A DNA stretch of 64,000 bases, taken from NCBI RefSeq assembly GCF_001006005.1, contig NZ_CP011254.1, positions 4,898,001 to 4,962,000 of the forward strand, written 5' to 3'. Under the pieces are notes generated by a model that was given only the letters and a program-made list of their open reading frames with translations, was not told where the DNA came from and did no database searches. A program made the position numbers and the translations under genes. Positions within the stretch are counted from its first letter, which is position 1; the number at the start of each line of letters is the position of its first letter. This DNA is from Serratia fonticola (GTDB lineage: Bacteria; Pseudomonadota; Gammaproteobacteria; Enterobacterales; Enterobacteriaceae). This document shows, one piece after another, positions 34,845 to 43,970 of the stretch.

Positions 34845-35903
34845 TCAGACTTTGCTTTGACCTTTTTTCATGGTGTCTTTCAACTGGTTAATCAATTGAC
34901 CACGGAAATCACCCAGTTTTGGCTTATCGCCTTCTAACCAAGGTAACGGGCGGCACAGTTCCATCGCCTTGATGCCCAATCGCGCCGTCAACAAACCGGC
35001 CCCTATCCCCTGCGCGGCCCGCGCAGACAACCGCGCCGCAATATCCTGCGACATCCAATCCATGCCCACTTCCCGCACCAGTTCGGAAGCGCCGGCAAAG
35101 GCGATATTCAGCAACACCAGGCGGAACAGACGGATGCGGCTGAAATAGCCCAGTTCGATGCCATACAGGGCCGCAATGCGGTTAATCAGGCGGATATTGC
35201 GCCAGGCGATAAAGGCCATGTCCACCAAGGCCAACGGACTGACGGCGATCATCAGCGTCGACTCTGCCGCCGAGCGGCTGATTTCGCGCCGCGCCTGATT
35301 ATCCAGCACCGGCTGCACCAGCTTGGCATACAGCGCAACCACTTCACGGTCGTTCTGGGTTTCATGTAATGAAGCCTGCCAGCGTTGCAATGCGGGGTGC
35401 CCTTGATCCAACCCGGCCTGACGCGCCAGCTTTTCACAAAACTCGCGCCCTCTCCCCAGGCCGTGACTGTGCAGCAGTTCCCGAGCTTCGTCACGCTCTT
35501 CTGCACGTTGGCGTAGGCGGTATAGCCTGCGCCATTCCCCCACCACCGAACCAATACCAGCGAAGACGATCAATCCACCGGCAATCCCGCCACCCAGCGC
35601 GATCCAATCCTGTTGCACCCAGGAGGTATGTACCCACTGGACACCTTGAGCCACCACGCTGACGCCAAACAGCATCAGCCCAGCGTTAACCATTTTACGC
35701 CACAGGCTGCGCTTGGGTTTCAACGCGGCGTTAACGATACCTTCCGCGCGCCCTTCCTCTTCTTCCTGCTCCATCTCTGGCGCTGCCGGATAGAATTTCT
35801 CGGCTTGCTGTTCGTCAAATTCCAAGCCTGCGCGCAACACCGGTTCCTGTGGCGGCTGCAACGGCTCGGCAAAATCGATACGCGGTTTTAACGGCTCGCT
35901 CAT
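34845..35903 (-). CDS. ycjF: YcjF inner-membrane protein (UPF0283/DUF697)
   Basis: The 352-residue protein has two N-terminal transmembrane segments (about 70-90 and 100-120), then a mostly helical DUF697 domain ([27 protein letters not shown]). E. coli YcjF is the same size. It is co-transcribed with ycjX (the start overlaps the ycjX stop by four bases) and belongs to the sigma54-driven psp regulon in several enterobacteria. The molecular role is unknown, probably membrane stress related. It is the last gene of the pspABCD-ycjXF unit. Confidence 0.93.
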   Translation of the reverse strand: MSEPLKPRIDFAEPLQPPQEPVLRAGLEFDEQQAEKFYPAAPEMEQEEEEGRAEGIVNAALKPKRSLWRKMVNAGLMLFGVSVVAQGVQWVHTSWVQQDWIALGGGIAGGLIVFAGIGSVVGEWRRLYRLRQRAEERDEARELLHSHGLGRGREFCEKLARQAGLDQGHPALQRWQASLHETQNDREVVALYAKLVQPVLDNQARREISRSAAESTLMIAVSPLALVDMAFIAWRNIRLINRIAALYGIELGYFSRIRLFRLVLLNIAFAGASELVREVGMDWMSQDIAARLSARAAQGIGAGLLTARLGIKAMELCRPLPWLEGDKPKLGDFRGQLINQLKDTMKKGQSKV

Positions 35904-37297
35904 CGTAATTTATCTCCCAATAAAAACTCCATCACCGCGTCCAGACGGATATGCGGTAACGGACTGTCAACGCTCATCATACGTGGGCGGAACTGGTCAA
36001 AATGGAACCCTTGTTGCTGCCAGAACGCCGGGCCAGGCAGGCGCGCAGGCACTTCGCCAGGGAAGACCGTCAGCGGTGCGCCATCGTCCAGACGGTGGCC
36101 TTTCAATGCCGGGATCGGCTGCCCATGATGATCGACAATGCCGCTTTCGGTCGCCTGTACCGAAGCCAGGCCGACGCAGTCCATGCTGATGCCTTCAAAC
36201 GCAGCGTTCTGCCAGGCTTCCTGCACCAGTTGCTGTAACAGCGAAACCAGATTGGCGTGCTGATCGGCGGTGATATGGTCCGCCTTGGTTGCCGCAAACA
36301 TCAGTTTGTCGATGGTTGGCGAAAACAGGCGGCGGAACAGCGTGCGCTTGCCGTAGTGGAAGCTTTGCATTAACTGGGTCAGCGCCAAACGCATATCATT
36401 AAATGCCTGCGGCCCGCTGTTGAGCGGTTGCAGGCAGTCCACCAGCACGATCTGGCGATCGAAACGCACAAAGTGCTCTTTATAAAACGCCTTGACGATC
36501 GACTGGCAATAATAGTTAAAACGGGCGCGCAACATGCCCGCATTGGTATGTTTGTCCGCCTGTGCCAGGCGCGATTCCCCTGCCGCATCGACGTTCGGCC
36601 ACGGGAAAAACTGCAGCGCAGGCGCACCGGCCATATCACCAGGCAGCACAAAGCGCCCAGGTTGAATAAAGTGCAGCCCTTCAGCCTTACAGCGCAGCAG
36701 GTAGTCGGTATAAGCCTGGGCGATCGCCGCCAGCTTGTTTTCATCCGCTGGGGCCAATGGATCGAGATCTTTGCACAATGCTAGCCAAGGCTCGGCCCAG
36801 CGCGCGCGGTCGCCCTGCAACAACCCAGCCATCTGACGTGACCAGGCCAGGTAGTCCTGTTCCAGCATCGGCAAATCCAGCAGCCATTCGCCCGGATAGT
36901 CGACGATCTCCAGATACAGCGTGGAGGTTTCTTTAAAATGGCGTAGCAGTGAATCATTGGAACGGTAGCGCAGCGCCAAGCGGATTTCGCTGACGCCACG
37001 GGTTGGCGTTGGCCAGCTTGGCGGATTGCCATACAGCTGCGCCAGGCCTTCGTCGTAGGTGAAACGTTGGATACCGAGGTCGCGTTGAGGAATGCGTTTC
37101 ACCCCCAACAGTCTTTCTTCCCGCACAGGGGAAAACAGCGGCATACGCGCGCCGCTGTGAACATGGAGTAACTGATTGACCAATCCGGTGATAAACGCCG
37201 TCTTACCGCTGCGGCTCAAGCCGGTGACTGCCAGCCGCAGATGACGATCCATCCCGCGATTGACCAGCGAAGTTAACTCATTTTGCAGTCGTTTCAT
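35900..37297 (-). CDS. ycjX: YcjX, stress-induced P-loop ATPase/GTPase-like protein (DUF463)
   Basis: I choose the ATG ending at 37297 because AAGGAG lies 5 bases before it and the product ([22 protein letters not shown]) starts as E. coli YcjX does; it is 465 residues. The ORF extended to 37312 would place that ribosome site inside the gene. The P-loop [10 protein letters not shown] is near residues 26-35, and [11 protein letters not shown] and TKADH follow as nucleotide-binding motifs. It overlaps the 3' end of pspD by 20 bases and is coupled to ycjF. It is part of the phage-shock regulon; its biochemical role is not established. Confidence 0.94.
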   Translation of the reverse strand: MKRLQNELTSLVNRGMDRHLRLAVTGLSRSGKTAFITGLVNQLLHVHSGARMPLFSPVREERLLGVKRIPQRDLGIQRFTYDEGLAQLYGNPPSWPTPTRGVSEIRLALRYRSNDSLLRHFKETSTLYLEIVDYPGEWLLDLPMLEQDYLAWSRQMAGLLQGDRARWAEPWLALCKDLDPLAPADENKLAAIAQAYTDYLLRCKAEGLHFIQPGRFVLPGDMAGAPALQFFPWPNVDAAGESRLAQADKHTNAGMLRARFNYYCQSIVKAFYKEHFVRFDRQIVLVDCLQPLNSGPQAFNDMRLALTQLMQSFHYGKRTLFRRLFSPTIDKLMFAATKADHITADQHANLVSLLQQLVQEAWQNAAFEGISMDCVGLASVQATESGIVDHHGQPIPALKGHRLDDGAPLTVFPGEVPARLPGPAFWQQQGFHFDQFRPRMMSVDSPLPHIRLDAVMEFLLGDKLR

Positions 37298-37544
37298 TGT
37301 TCTCCTTGGCATAGCGCCCGAACGCCTTGTTCAGCCCTTTGCGAAACAGCGGTTCCAGCAACAGGGCCAACACGTAACGCAGCGGTTTGCGGCTGACGGT
37401 TTTCAGCAACCACGCGGTTGCCCCCGCCGGGCCATAACTCATTAGCGCTATGATGATGACTTTCGACAAGGTCTTCAACAATGCACCTACTCCCCATTTT
37501 GGTGAAGCGGTTTTTGGGGCATTAATCGCATAGGTTTTACTCAT
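37278..37544 (-). CDS. pspD: Phage shock protein D
   Basis: The 88-residue small protein has a hydrophobic central segment (ALLKTLSKVIIIALMSYGPAGATAWLL) and a basic C-terminal part (KPLRYVLALLLEPLFRKGLNKAFGRYAKE). E. coli PspD is 73 residues, so this one has a longer N-terminus. It probably associates with the inner membrane face. The gene lies 88 bases after pspC and overlaps ycjX. Its function in the Psp response is minor or unknown. No pspE follows, unlike in E. coli. Confidence 0.85.
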   Translation of the reverse strand: MSKTYAINAPKTASPKWGVGALLKTLSKVIIIALMSYGPAGATAWLLKTVSRKPLRYVLALLLEPLFRKGLNKAFGRYAKENNETTAK

Positions 37545-37632
37545 GGTTGCTGCCCTCCGGCAAATGTTGGGGAAAAAGTCGGTGCAATGCCTGACCTGCG
37601 GCGTACGCAGGCCCGTGCATCGTTAAGAGAGG

Positions 37633-38070
37633 TTACAGTTGGCGAAAGCGGCTCTGCACGCCAAAGGTGTCAGACGTGACGTAGCGCTCAACCTTGCGCA
37701 ACTGCTGCTCCCCGCTGCTCAATTCGTATTCCAGCTTATCGAGCAACTGGCGCGGTGTGGCCTGATGTTCATCCTGATAACGGCTGGCTGGAGCCTCCTC
37801 AAGCACGAAGACCAAGGCGATATAGGCGACCACCGTAATGAAAAACAGCCCGAAGAACAGCGACAGCACGGCAATCACCCGGATCAAACGCACGGGCACG
37901 TCAAAATAGTGGGCAAGGCCAGCGCAAACGCCCTTCAGCATGCCTTCTTCAGGTACACGGTACAGTTTTTTACTGCCTAACGTGTTGCCCTTGTATGAAC
38001 CGCTGTCGTCGTTGTAGTAGGAACGATCGCGACGATCGCCAAACTTTCCTCTGTCCTGGTCTCTACGCAT
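37633..38070 (-). CDS. pspC: Phage shock protein C with extended N-terminus
   Basis: I start at the ATG ending at 38070, which overlaps the pspB stop as TAATG, giving 145 residues and translational coupling. The PspC core (KKLYRVPEEGMLKGVCAGLAHYFDVP, then the helix LIRVIAVLSLFFGLFF) begins near residue 38. It ends with a C-terminal coiled region and YVTSDTFGVQSRFRQL, identical in style to E. coli. The first 37 residues are an Arg/Asp/Tyr/Gly-rich extension (MRRDQDRGKFGDRRDRSYY) absent from the 119-residue E. coli protein. PspC with PspB senses membrane stress and releases PspF from PspA. Confidence 0.92.
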   Translation of the reverse strand: MRRDQDRGKFGDRRDRSYYNDDSGSYKGNTLGSKKLYRVPEEGMLKGVCAGLAHYFDVPVRLIRVIAVLSLFFGLFFITVVAYIALVFVLEEAPASRYQDEHQATPRQLLDKLEYELSSGEQQLRKVERYVTSDTFGVQSRFRQL

Positions 38071-38297
38071 TACGACTGCCTCCAATTCGGGTGTTCCGCA
38101 TCAAGAATGTCTTCCAACGCCTGAATACGATCGCGCATGCGTGTGGCCTGCTCCGCCAGCTGCGTCAGACGTTGCATCTCCTGATGACTCAGTTGAACGC
38201 CGCTCTGTTGCCGATTGCTGTAATGCAACCAAAGCCAAATCGGTGCGACAAACAACACAAAGATTGTCAACGGGATGGCAAGTAATAGAGCACTCAT
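38070..38297 (-). CDS. pspB: Phage shock protein B
   Basis: The 75-residue protein has one N-terminal transmembrane helix (MSALLLAIPLTIFVLFVAPIW) and a cytosolic helix rich in charged residues (QEMQRLTQLAEQATRMRDRI). It matches E. coli PspB in length and layout. It acts with PspC at the inner membrane to bind PspA under stress. A perfect hairpin lies between pspA and pspB (38327-38347). The stop overlaps the pspC start. Confidence 0.95.
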   Translation of the reverse strand: MSALLLAIPLTIFVLFVAPIWLWLHYSNRQQSGVQLSHQEMQRLTQLAEQATRMRDRIQALEDILDAEHPNWRQS

Positions 38298-38326
38298 TTC
38301 AATTCCTTCTTATTGGCCGTAGTGTG

Positions 38327-38347
38327 GCGGCCACGCTGGGTGGCCGC
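38327..38347 (-). promoter_or_regulatory. Hairpin between pspA and pspB
   Basis: GCGGCCAC-CCAGC-GTGGCCGC on the minus strand is a perfect 8-bp GC-rich stem, 8 bases after the pspA stop and without a T-tract. It may stabilise the pspA mRNA or partly attenuate the downstream genes, helping the high PspA to PspBC ratio. Confidence 0.5.
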
Positions 38348-38354
38348 TTAAGCA

Positions 38355-39020
38355 TTATTCCGGGCGGTTCATCTTGGCTTTCATTGCCGCCAGTTGCTCA
38401 CTGATGGCATCGTCCGCCTGCAGTTCGGCAAACTCCTGATGCAGGCTTTTCTTTTTGCCAATGCTGACGCTTTCCGCTTCGGCTTCCATATGGTCGATAC
38501 GGCGCTCAAACTGTTCAAAACGCGCCATCGCCTCATCCAGTTTACCGCTGTCCAGTTGGCGACGCACATCCCGTGAAGAAGAAGCCGCCTGATGGCGCAG
38601 CGTTAATGCTTGCTGGCGTGCACGAGTTTCGGTCAGCTTGTTTTCCAGCTCGCCGATTTCACTCTTCATGCGGGCCAGCGTCTCTTCTACTGTAGCCACT
38701 TCCTGGCTCAGCGTAGCAAGCAGGTCGGCCACTTTCTGTTTTTCGATCAACGCGGCACGGGCCAGGTCTTCTTTATCTTTACGCAGCGCCAGTTCGGCTT
38801 TGTCCTGCCAGTCATTGATCTGGTTTTCACCCTGCTCAATGCGGCGCAGCAGCTGTTTTTTCTCCGCCAGGGCACGCGCTGAGGTGGAGCGCACTTCAAC
38901 CAGCGTGTCTTCCATTTCCTGGATCATCAAACGCACCAGCTTTTGCGGGTCTTCTGCTTTATCGAGCAGAGTATTGATGTTGGCGTTCACGATGTCGGCA
39001 AAACGAGAAAAGATACCCAT
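38355..39020 (-). CDS. pspA: Phage shock protein A
   Basis: The 221-residue PspA/IM30 (ESCRT-III-like) protein is almost entirely helical. It has an N-terminal amphipathic helix ([19 protein letters not shown]), a long coiled-coil hairpin (about 25-180; [19 protein letters not shown]) and a short C-terminal helix. E. coli PspA is 222 residues. In the cytosol it inhibits PspF; under membrane damage it oligomerises on the inner membrane to limit proton leak. It is the first gene of the operon, 72 bases after a sigma54-type promoter, and AGGAAG precedes its ATG. Confidence 0.97.
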   Translation of the reverse strand: MGIFSRFADIVNANINTLLDKAEDPQKLVRLMIQEMEDTLVEVRSTSARALAEKKQLLRRIEQGENQINDWQDKAELALRKDKEDLARAALIEKQKVADLLATLSQEVATVEETLARMKSEIGELENKLTETRARQQALTLRHQAASSSRDVRRQLDSGKLDEAMARFEQFERRIDHMEAEAESVSIGKKKSLHQEFAELQADDAISEQLAAMKAKMNRPE

Positions 39021-39091
39021 AATTTACTTCCTCTTGGTTCTGAAGGCGTCTGAAGCGCCGAGTTAAGTTATACAACTTGCCCTAAGAGTTA

Positions 39092-39108
39092 ATCAAGAAG
39101 CGTGCCAA
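39092..39108 (-). promoter_or_regulatory. Sigma54 (-24/-12) promoter of the psp operon
   Basis: On the minus strand TTGGCACGCTTCTTGAT carries the -24 element TGGCAC and the -12 element TTGAT with correct spacing. It is very similar to the E. coli pspA promoter as I recall it (TTGGCACGCAAATTGTA). The 80 bases between it and pspF should hold the PspF upstream activating sites and an IHF site. Confidence 0.88.
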
Positions 39109-39204
39109 CTTTTATTTCATTGAAATACAAAGATTATTTGTTTTTGACTCTCGCCACGCTTGCTGTAGAGTGAGTGTTTTCACCAAACATTGGCGAATTT
39201 CATC

Positions 39205-40212
39205 ATGAGCGAACCGTTAGAGAACCTGTTGGGCGAGGCCAACGCCTTTGTCGAGGTGCTGGAACAAGTTTCACAGTTGGCCAAGCTCAATAAACCGGTG
39301 CTGGTGATCGGTGAGCGCGGCACCGGTAAAGAGCTGATTGCCCACCGGTTGCACTATCTTTCCAACCGTTGGCAAGGGCCGTTTATCTCCCTCAACTGTG
39401 CGGCGCTGAATGAAAACCTGCTGGACTCGGAGCTGTTTGGCCATGAGGCTGGCGCGTTTACCGGCGCACAGAAACGCCATCTTGGCCGCTTTGAGCGTGC
39501 CGATGGCGGCACCCTGTTTCTGGACGAATTGGCAACCGCGCCGATGCTGGTGCAGGAAAAGCTACTGCGGGTGATTGAATATGGCCATCTGGAGCGCGTG
39601 GGTGGCAGCCAACCGCTGCGGGTGGATGTCCGGCTGGTGTGCGCCACCAATGATGATTTGCCCGCGCTGGCCGCCGCCGGTAAATTCCGCGCCGATCTGC
39701 TGGACCGCCTGGCCTTCGACGTGGTGCAACTGCCGCCGCTGCGCCAACGCCAGCAAGACATCATGCTATTGGCCGAGCATTTCGCCATTCAGATGTGCCG
39801 CGAGCTGTCACTGCCGTTGTTCCCCGGCTTCAGTGAACATGCGCGAGCGACGCTGCTCGGCTACTCCTGGCCGGGTAACGTACGTGAGCTGAAAAACGTG
39901 GTGGAGCGCTCCGTTTACCGCCATGGTTCAGACCAGGATGAGCTGGATGAGATCATCATTAACCCCTTTGCCAAGCGTTCAGAGCCGCTTGATGATGAGG
40001 TAACCGCGCCAGCCAGTGATTTACCTGCGTTGCCGCTGGATTTTAAAAGCTGGCAGCATCAGCAGGAGAAAACCCTGCTGGAAATGGCATTGAAACAGGG
40101 CCGCTTCAATCAGCGCAAAGCTGCCGATTTGCTGGGGCTGACCTATCATCAGCTACGCGGCATGTTGAAAAAGCATGCGTTGCTGCAAGGTAGCGACCCA
40201 GAGGGAAGTTAA
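39205..40212 (+). CDS. pspF: Psp operon activator PspF (sigma54 AAA+ enhancer-binding protein)
   Basis: I use the ATG at 39205, giving 335 residues; five extra codons upstream are unsupported. The AAA+ domain begins at once, with no sensory domain, as in E. coli PspF. It has Walker A GERGTGKE (36-43), the sigma54-contact loop GAFTGA, Walker B GGTLFLDELA, and a C-terminal helix-turn-helix (FNQRKAADLLGLTYHQLRGML). It activates the divergent pspA promoter and is held inactive by PspA. Its 3' end overlaps the convergent LysR gene by four bases. Confidence 0.96.
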   Translation: MSEPLENLLGEANAFVEVLEQVSQLAKLNKPVLVIGERGTGKELIAHRLHYLSNRWQGPFISLNCAALNENLLDSELFGHEAGAFTGAQKRHLGRFERADGGTLFLDELATAPMLVQEKLLRVIEYGHLERVGGSQPLRVDVRLVCATNDDLPALAAAGKFRADLLDRLAFDVVQLPPLRQRQQDIMLLAEHFAIQMCRELSLPLFPGFSEHARATLLGYSWPGNVRELKNVVERSVYRHGSDQDELDEIIINPFAKRSEPLDDEVTAPASDLPALPLDFKSWQHQQEKTLLEMALKQGRFNQRKAADLLGLTYHQLRGMLKKHALLQGSDPEGS

Positions 40213-41102
40213 ACCGACTGGGCGATCAATTCACGTAACCATTGATGGGCGGGATCTCGATGCGAACGCTCATCCCACAGCATTGCCAGCTCATAGCCCG
40301 GGATCTCCACTGGTGGCTCGGCAATCTGTACTTCAGGGCTGTCCCGTACCAGGCGTTCGGGTAGCATCGCCACCAGATCCGTCTTGCCGATCACCGATTT
40401 CACAAACAGAAAATGCGGGACGGAAAGGACTACCCGCCGCGAAAGCCCAACCTGCTCCAGCGTGTGATCGGTGATGCCGCTAAATCCCCCGCCGTTTGGC
40501 GAAACCACCACGTGCTCCAGTTGGCTAAATTGCGCCAGCGTCGGGCGAGCCGTCAACGCAGGGTGACCAATGCGGCCCACCAACACATACTTCTCCTTGA
40601 ATAACACGCGTTGACGCATCCCTGATGGTGCGCAGTCCTGAGTGTGAAAGGCCAGATCGATCTCCCCCATCTCCGCCTGCCGGGCAATCCTGGTTGGTGC
40701 CAGTTCCAACACTGCCAACCGGCTGTTGGGAGCGGCCTGACGAAGCCGTGCCAATGCGGGCAACAGCACCGTGGATTCGCCATAATCGGATGCGGCAACG
40801 CGCCAGGTGATATTCGCACTGGCCGCCTCAAACGGGCTGATGGGTGAAACGGTGTGTTCCAGCACTTCCAGCGCCTGCCGCAAAGGTTCACGTAAAGCCT
40901 CCGCTCTGGCCGTTGGCCGCATACCTCTGGGGCCCGGCAGCAGCAGCGGATCGTCGAAAAACGCTCTCAGCTTGGCCAGATGAGCGCTTACCGAAGGTTG
41001 CGACAGCGACAACCGCTCCGCCGCGCGCGTAACATTCAATTCCATCAGTAACACATCCAACGTCACCAGGAGATTGAGATCCAACCTGCCGAAATTACTC
41101 AT
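40209..41102 (-). CDS. LysR-family transcriptional regulator
   Basis: I prefer the ATG ending at 41102 (MSNFGRLDLNLLVTLDVLLMELN), 297 residues; a Met six codons upstream is also possible. The N-terminal winged helix-turn-helix (LNVTRAAERLSLSQPSVSAHLAKLR) resembles the NodD/NahR-like subgroup, followed by a substrate-binding-type effector domain. It is divergent from a flavodoxin-fold quinone reductase gene across an 88-base spacer and very likely regulates it. The effector may be a quinone or aromatic compound, by inference from the target. Confidence 0.86.
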   Translation of the reverse strand: MSNFGRLDLNLLVTLDVLLMELNVTRAAERLSLSQPSVSAHLAKLRAFFDDPLLLPGPRGMRPTARAEALREPLRQALEVLEHTVSPISPFEAASANITWRVAASDYGESTVLLPALARLRQAAPNSRLAVLELAPTRIARQAEMGEIDLAFHTQDCAPSGMRQRVLFKEKYVLVGRIGHPALTARPTLAQFSQLEHVVVSPNGGGFSGITDHTLEQVGLSRRVVLSVPHFLFVKSVIGKTDLVAMLPERLVRDSPEVQIAEPPVEIPGYELAMLWDERSHRDPAHQWLRELIAQSV

Positions 41103-41190
41103 GCAAATACCTGTAATCATCTAAATCAATTTTAACTATACCTGGCGCTAACCTACTCTGTTGCTCTCTTTACAGCAATGGAACTTAATG

Positions 41191-41967
41191 ATGAATATTC
41201 TGCTGGTCTACGCTCACCCTGAAGCCCAATCGCTTAATGGCTCACTAAAAAACTTTGCGGTCAAACATCTGCAGGACGCTGGGCATCAGGTACAGGTTTC
41301 CGATCTGTACGCCATGAAATGGAAAGCCTCTTTGGATGGCGAAGACCGTACGGATCGGGATCGAGCCAACCGCTTCAACCCGGTACTGGATTCCCGGATC
41401 GCTCTGGAACGAGGAACGCAAAGTGCAGATATTGCGCTGGAACAAGAGAAGTTACTCTGGGCGGATACCGTGATCCTCCAGTTTCCACTGTGGTGGTTCT
41501 CCATGCCAGCCATCCTCAAAGGTTGGGTAGAACGCGTGTATGCCTATGGCTTCGCGTACGGCGTTGGCGAGCATTCCGATACGCATTGGGGGGATCGTTA
41601 TGGCGAAGGTACGCTGGCAGGAAAACGGGCTATGTTGCTGGTTACCGCTGGCGGTTGGGAGTCTCATTACAGCCCGCGCGGTATCAACGGCCCGATAGAG
41701 GATATTTTGTTCCCCATTCACCATGGCATTCTGTATTACCCCGGCTTTGACGTGCTGCCACCGTTTGTGGCGTACCGCACCGATCGCTTCGACGAGGCGA
41801 AATTCCCAGAGCTTTGTGCGGCGCTGGGGGAACGACTGGATACGCTGGCCAGTACCGAGCCTTTGCCATTTCGTAAGCAAAACTTTGGTGATTATGCGAT
41901 CCCACAGTTAACGCTGAGAGAAGACATTGTCCCTGGCCGCTCCGGTTTTGCCGTTCACCTGAAATAG
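41191..41967 (+). CDS. NAD(P)H dehydrogenase (quinone), flavodoxin_2 family
   Basis: Starting at the ATG at 41191 (MNILLVYAHPEAQSLNGSL) the protein is 258 residues. It has the flavodoxin_2/NQO1-type fold: an FAD/FMN phosphate loop (HPEAQSLNGSL), FPLWWFSMPAILKGWVERV in the isoalloxazine and dimer region, and TAGGWESHYSPRG. These enzymes reduce quinones or nitro compounds by two electrons. It lies next to a divergent LysR regulator, a common quinone-response module. The minus-strand ryhB terminator begins 6-12 bases beyond its stop and may also end this transcript inefficiently. Confidence 0.87.
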   Translation: MNILLVYAHPEAQSLNGSLKNFAVKHLQDAGHQVQVSDLYAMKWKASLDGEDRTDRDRANRFNPVLDSRIALERGTQSADIALEQEKLLWADTVILQFPLWWFSMPAILKGWVERVYAYGFAYGVGEHSDTHWGDRYGEGTLAGKRAMLLVTAGGWESHYSPRGINGPIEDILFPIHHGILYYPGFDVLPPFVAYRTDRFDEAKFPELCAALGERLDTLASTEPLPFRKQNFGDYAIPQLTLREDIVPGRSGFAVHLK

Positions 41968-41972
41968 AGGCA

Positions 41973-42077
41973 AAAAAAAAGCCAGCACCCGAGCTGGCTA
42001 AGTAAACACTGGAAGCAATGTGAGCAATGTCGTGCCTTCCACAAAGGGCCACAAGGTGTGGCCTTCCGTGAACTGCC
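41973..42077 (-). ncRNA. ryhB: RyhB small regulatory RNA
   Basis: On the minus strand the segment contains GCACGACATTGCTCACATTG followed by CTTCCAGTGTTTACTTAGCC, which is the conserved RyhB core and Hfq region. It ends in the terminator AGCCAGC, a 6-base loop, GCTGGCT and nine T. RyhB is an Hfq-dependent RNA made when iron is scarce that represses mRNAs of iron-using proteins. The 5' end near 42077 is set from -35 TTTACA (42112-42107) and -10 TATCAT (42088-42083) with 18-base spacing. A Fur box lies between them. The 5' part has its own hairpin (GGCCAC/GTGGCC). E. coli carries ryhB elsewhere (between yhhX and yhhY). Confidence 0.94.
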
Positions 42078-42084
42078 AAATGAT

Positions 42085-42103
42085 GATAATGGTTCTCAGT
42101 ATC
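42085..42103. promoter_or_regulatory. Fur box in the ryhB promoter
   Basis: GATAATGGTTCTCAGTATC matches the 19-base Fur consensus at 15 positions by my count. It overlaps the space between the -10 and -35 of ryhB, so Fur-Fe(II) would block transcription when iron is sufficient. Confidence 0.85.
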
Positions 42104-42122
42104 ATCTGTAAAGCACTTTGTT

Positions 42123-42141
42123 GAGAATTTTTCTCATTACC
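42123..42141. promoter_or_regulatory. Second Fur-like site upstream of ryhB
   Basis: GAGAATTTTTCTCATTACC matches 13 of 19 Fur positions and contains the perfect dyad TGAGAA-TTT-TTCTCA (42122-42136). It lies 20 bases beyond the first box and could extend Fur binding. Confidence 0.55.
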
Positions 42142-42256
42142 ACACTAAGCTTGGGTAATTATCCACCGGCACGGATTTCGGGCTGAGGCCGACACGCCAA
42201 AAAACAGCGGCAAGCTTAACCAAACCGCCGAAATTTCAGTCATTTTGCTCAAGGAA

Positions 42257-42285
42257 TTGGGCTGTTGGTCAGAGTGCGATACACT
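42257..42285 (+). promoter_or_regulatory. Candidate sapA promoter
   Basis: TTGGGC and TACACT are separated by 17 bases, and the -10 ends 32 bases before the sapA ATG. It is the only well-spaced hexamer pair I see in this spacer. Confidence 0.45.
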
Positions 42286-42317
42286 AACGTTATTGCTTAA
42301 TAACCCATGAAGCGTCT

Positions 42318-43970
42318 ATGCGTGGTTTACCTCTTTGGATAATGTCGCTCGGCTGCCTGGCAACGTCTGCCCTGGCCGCGACACCGGCTGTGCCCAGCGC
42401 AGCACCACCGCCAGCAGACATCCGCCAGAGCGGCTTTGTCTATTGCGTCAGCGGCATTCTGAACACCTTCAATCCGCAGATGGCCAGCAGCGGTCTGACG
42501 GTCGATACCCTCGCCGCCCAGCTTTACGATCGGCTACTGGATGTCGACCCCTACACTTACCGCCTGATCCCGGAACTGGCGGAAAGCTGGGAAGTACTGG
42601 ACAACGGCGCTACCTACCGTTTCCACCTGCGCCGGGATGTGCCTTTCCAGACCACCGCCTGGTTCCAACCCAACCGCAAAATGAACGCCGACGATGTGGT
42701 GTTCAGCTTTCAGCGGGTGTTTGACCAGAAGCATCCGTTCCACAATGTCAACGGCGGTGAATACCCGTACTTCGATAGTTTGCAGTTTGCCGACTCTGTG
42801 CAAAGCGTGAGAAAGCTGGACCAATACACCGTCGAGTTCCGCTTGCAGGCACCGGATGCGTCCTTCCTATGGCATCTGGCAACCCATTATGCGCCGGTGC
42901 TATCGGCAGAATATGCCGACAATCTGACGCTGGATGGCACCCAGGAAATGATCGATCGTGAACCGGTCGGCACCGGCCCATTCTTGTTGAACGAATACCG
43001 TTCCGGACAATATATCCGTCTGGCACGCAATGACGTTTACTGGAAAGGGAAACCGCGCATGCCGCAGGTGGTGATCGACATGGGGGCCGGGGGTACGGGC
43101 CGCTTGTCCAAATTGCTGACCGGCGAGTGCGACGTATTGGCCTACCCCGCTGCCAGCCAGCTTTCGATCCTGCGCGACGATCCGCGTTTACGCCTGACGC
43201 TGCGCCCAGGGATGAATATCGCCTATCTGGCCTTCAACACCCGCAAGCCGCCGCTGGATAACCTGAAGGTGCGCCAGGCCATTGCGTTAGCTATTAACAA
43301 CCAACGCCTGATGCAGTCGATCTATTACGGCACCGCAGAGACCGCCGCCTCGATCCTGCCGCGCGCCTCCTGGGCCTATGATAATGATGCCCACGTTACC
43401 GAATACGATCCGGCCAAGGCGAGAGAGATGCTACGCGAAGCCGGTGTGGGGCCACTGGATCTGAAGCTGTGGGTACCAACCGCATCGCAATCCTATAACC
43501 CTAGCCCGTTGAAAACGGCGGAGCTGTTACAGGCAGATTTGGCTCAGGTCGGCATTAATGTCACCATCGTGCCGGTAGAGGGCCGCTTCCAGGAAGCCCG
43601 GCTGATGGAGATGAACCACGATCTGACGCTCACCGGTTGGTCAACCGACAGTAACGATCCAGATAGCTTCTTCCGCCCGCTGCTGAGCTGTGCGGCAATC
43701 CGTTCGCAAACCAACTATGCTCACTGGTGTGATCCCGCTTTTGATGAACAGTTGCAGGATGCCTTGTTGTCACAGCAGTTATCACAGCGTATCGAGCATT
43801 ATCAGCAGGCGCAGAAGATCCTCGAACAGCAGTTGCCGGTATTGCCGCTGGCCTCCTCTTTGCGTTTGCAGGCCTACCGTTATGATATTAAAGGACTGGT
43901 GTTGAGCCCGTTCGGCAACTCATCATTTGCCGGGGTGTACCGTGAACCGGCGGAGGCCGCGAAAAAGTGA
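42318..43970 (+). CDS. sapA: SapA, periplasmic peptide-binding protein of the Sap transporter
   Basis: The 550-residue protein has a signal peptide (cleavage near ATSALA-AT) and an SBP_bac_5 fold ([29 protein letters not shown] and DPVGTGPF-type segment [14 protein letters not shown]). SapA delivers antimicrobial peptides, and possibly haem, to the SapBCDF inner-membrane importer, contributing to peptide resistance. It is the first gene of sapABCDF, and its stop overlaps the sapB GTG start. ryhB lies divergently upstream. Confidence 0.94.
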   Translation: MRGLPLWIMSLGCLATSALAATPAVPSAAPPPADIRQSGFVYCVSGILNTFNPQMASSGLTVDTLAAQLYDRLLDVDPYTYRLIPELAESWEVLDNGATYRFHLRRDVPFQTTAWFQPNRKMNADDVVFSFQRVFDQKHPFHNVNGGEYPYFDSLQFADSVQSVRKLDQYTVEFRLQAPDASFLWHLATHYAPVLSAEYADNLTLDGTQEMIDREPVGTGPFLLNEYRSGQYIRLARNDVYWKGKPRMPQVVIDMGAGGTGRLSKLLTGECDVLAYPAASQLSILRDDPRLRLTLRPGMNIAYLAFNTRKPPLDNLKVRQAIALAINNQRLMQSIYYGTAETAASILPRASWAYDNDAHVTEYDPAKAREMLREAGVGPLDLKLWVPTASQSYNPSPLKTAELLQADLAQVGINVTIVPVEGRFQEARLMEMNHDLTLTGWSTDSNDPDSFFRPLLSCAAIRSQTNYAHWCDPAFDEQLQDALLSQQLSQRIEHYQQAQKILEQQLPVLPLASSLRLQAYRYDIKGLVLSPFGNSSFAGVYREPAEAAKK

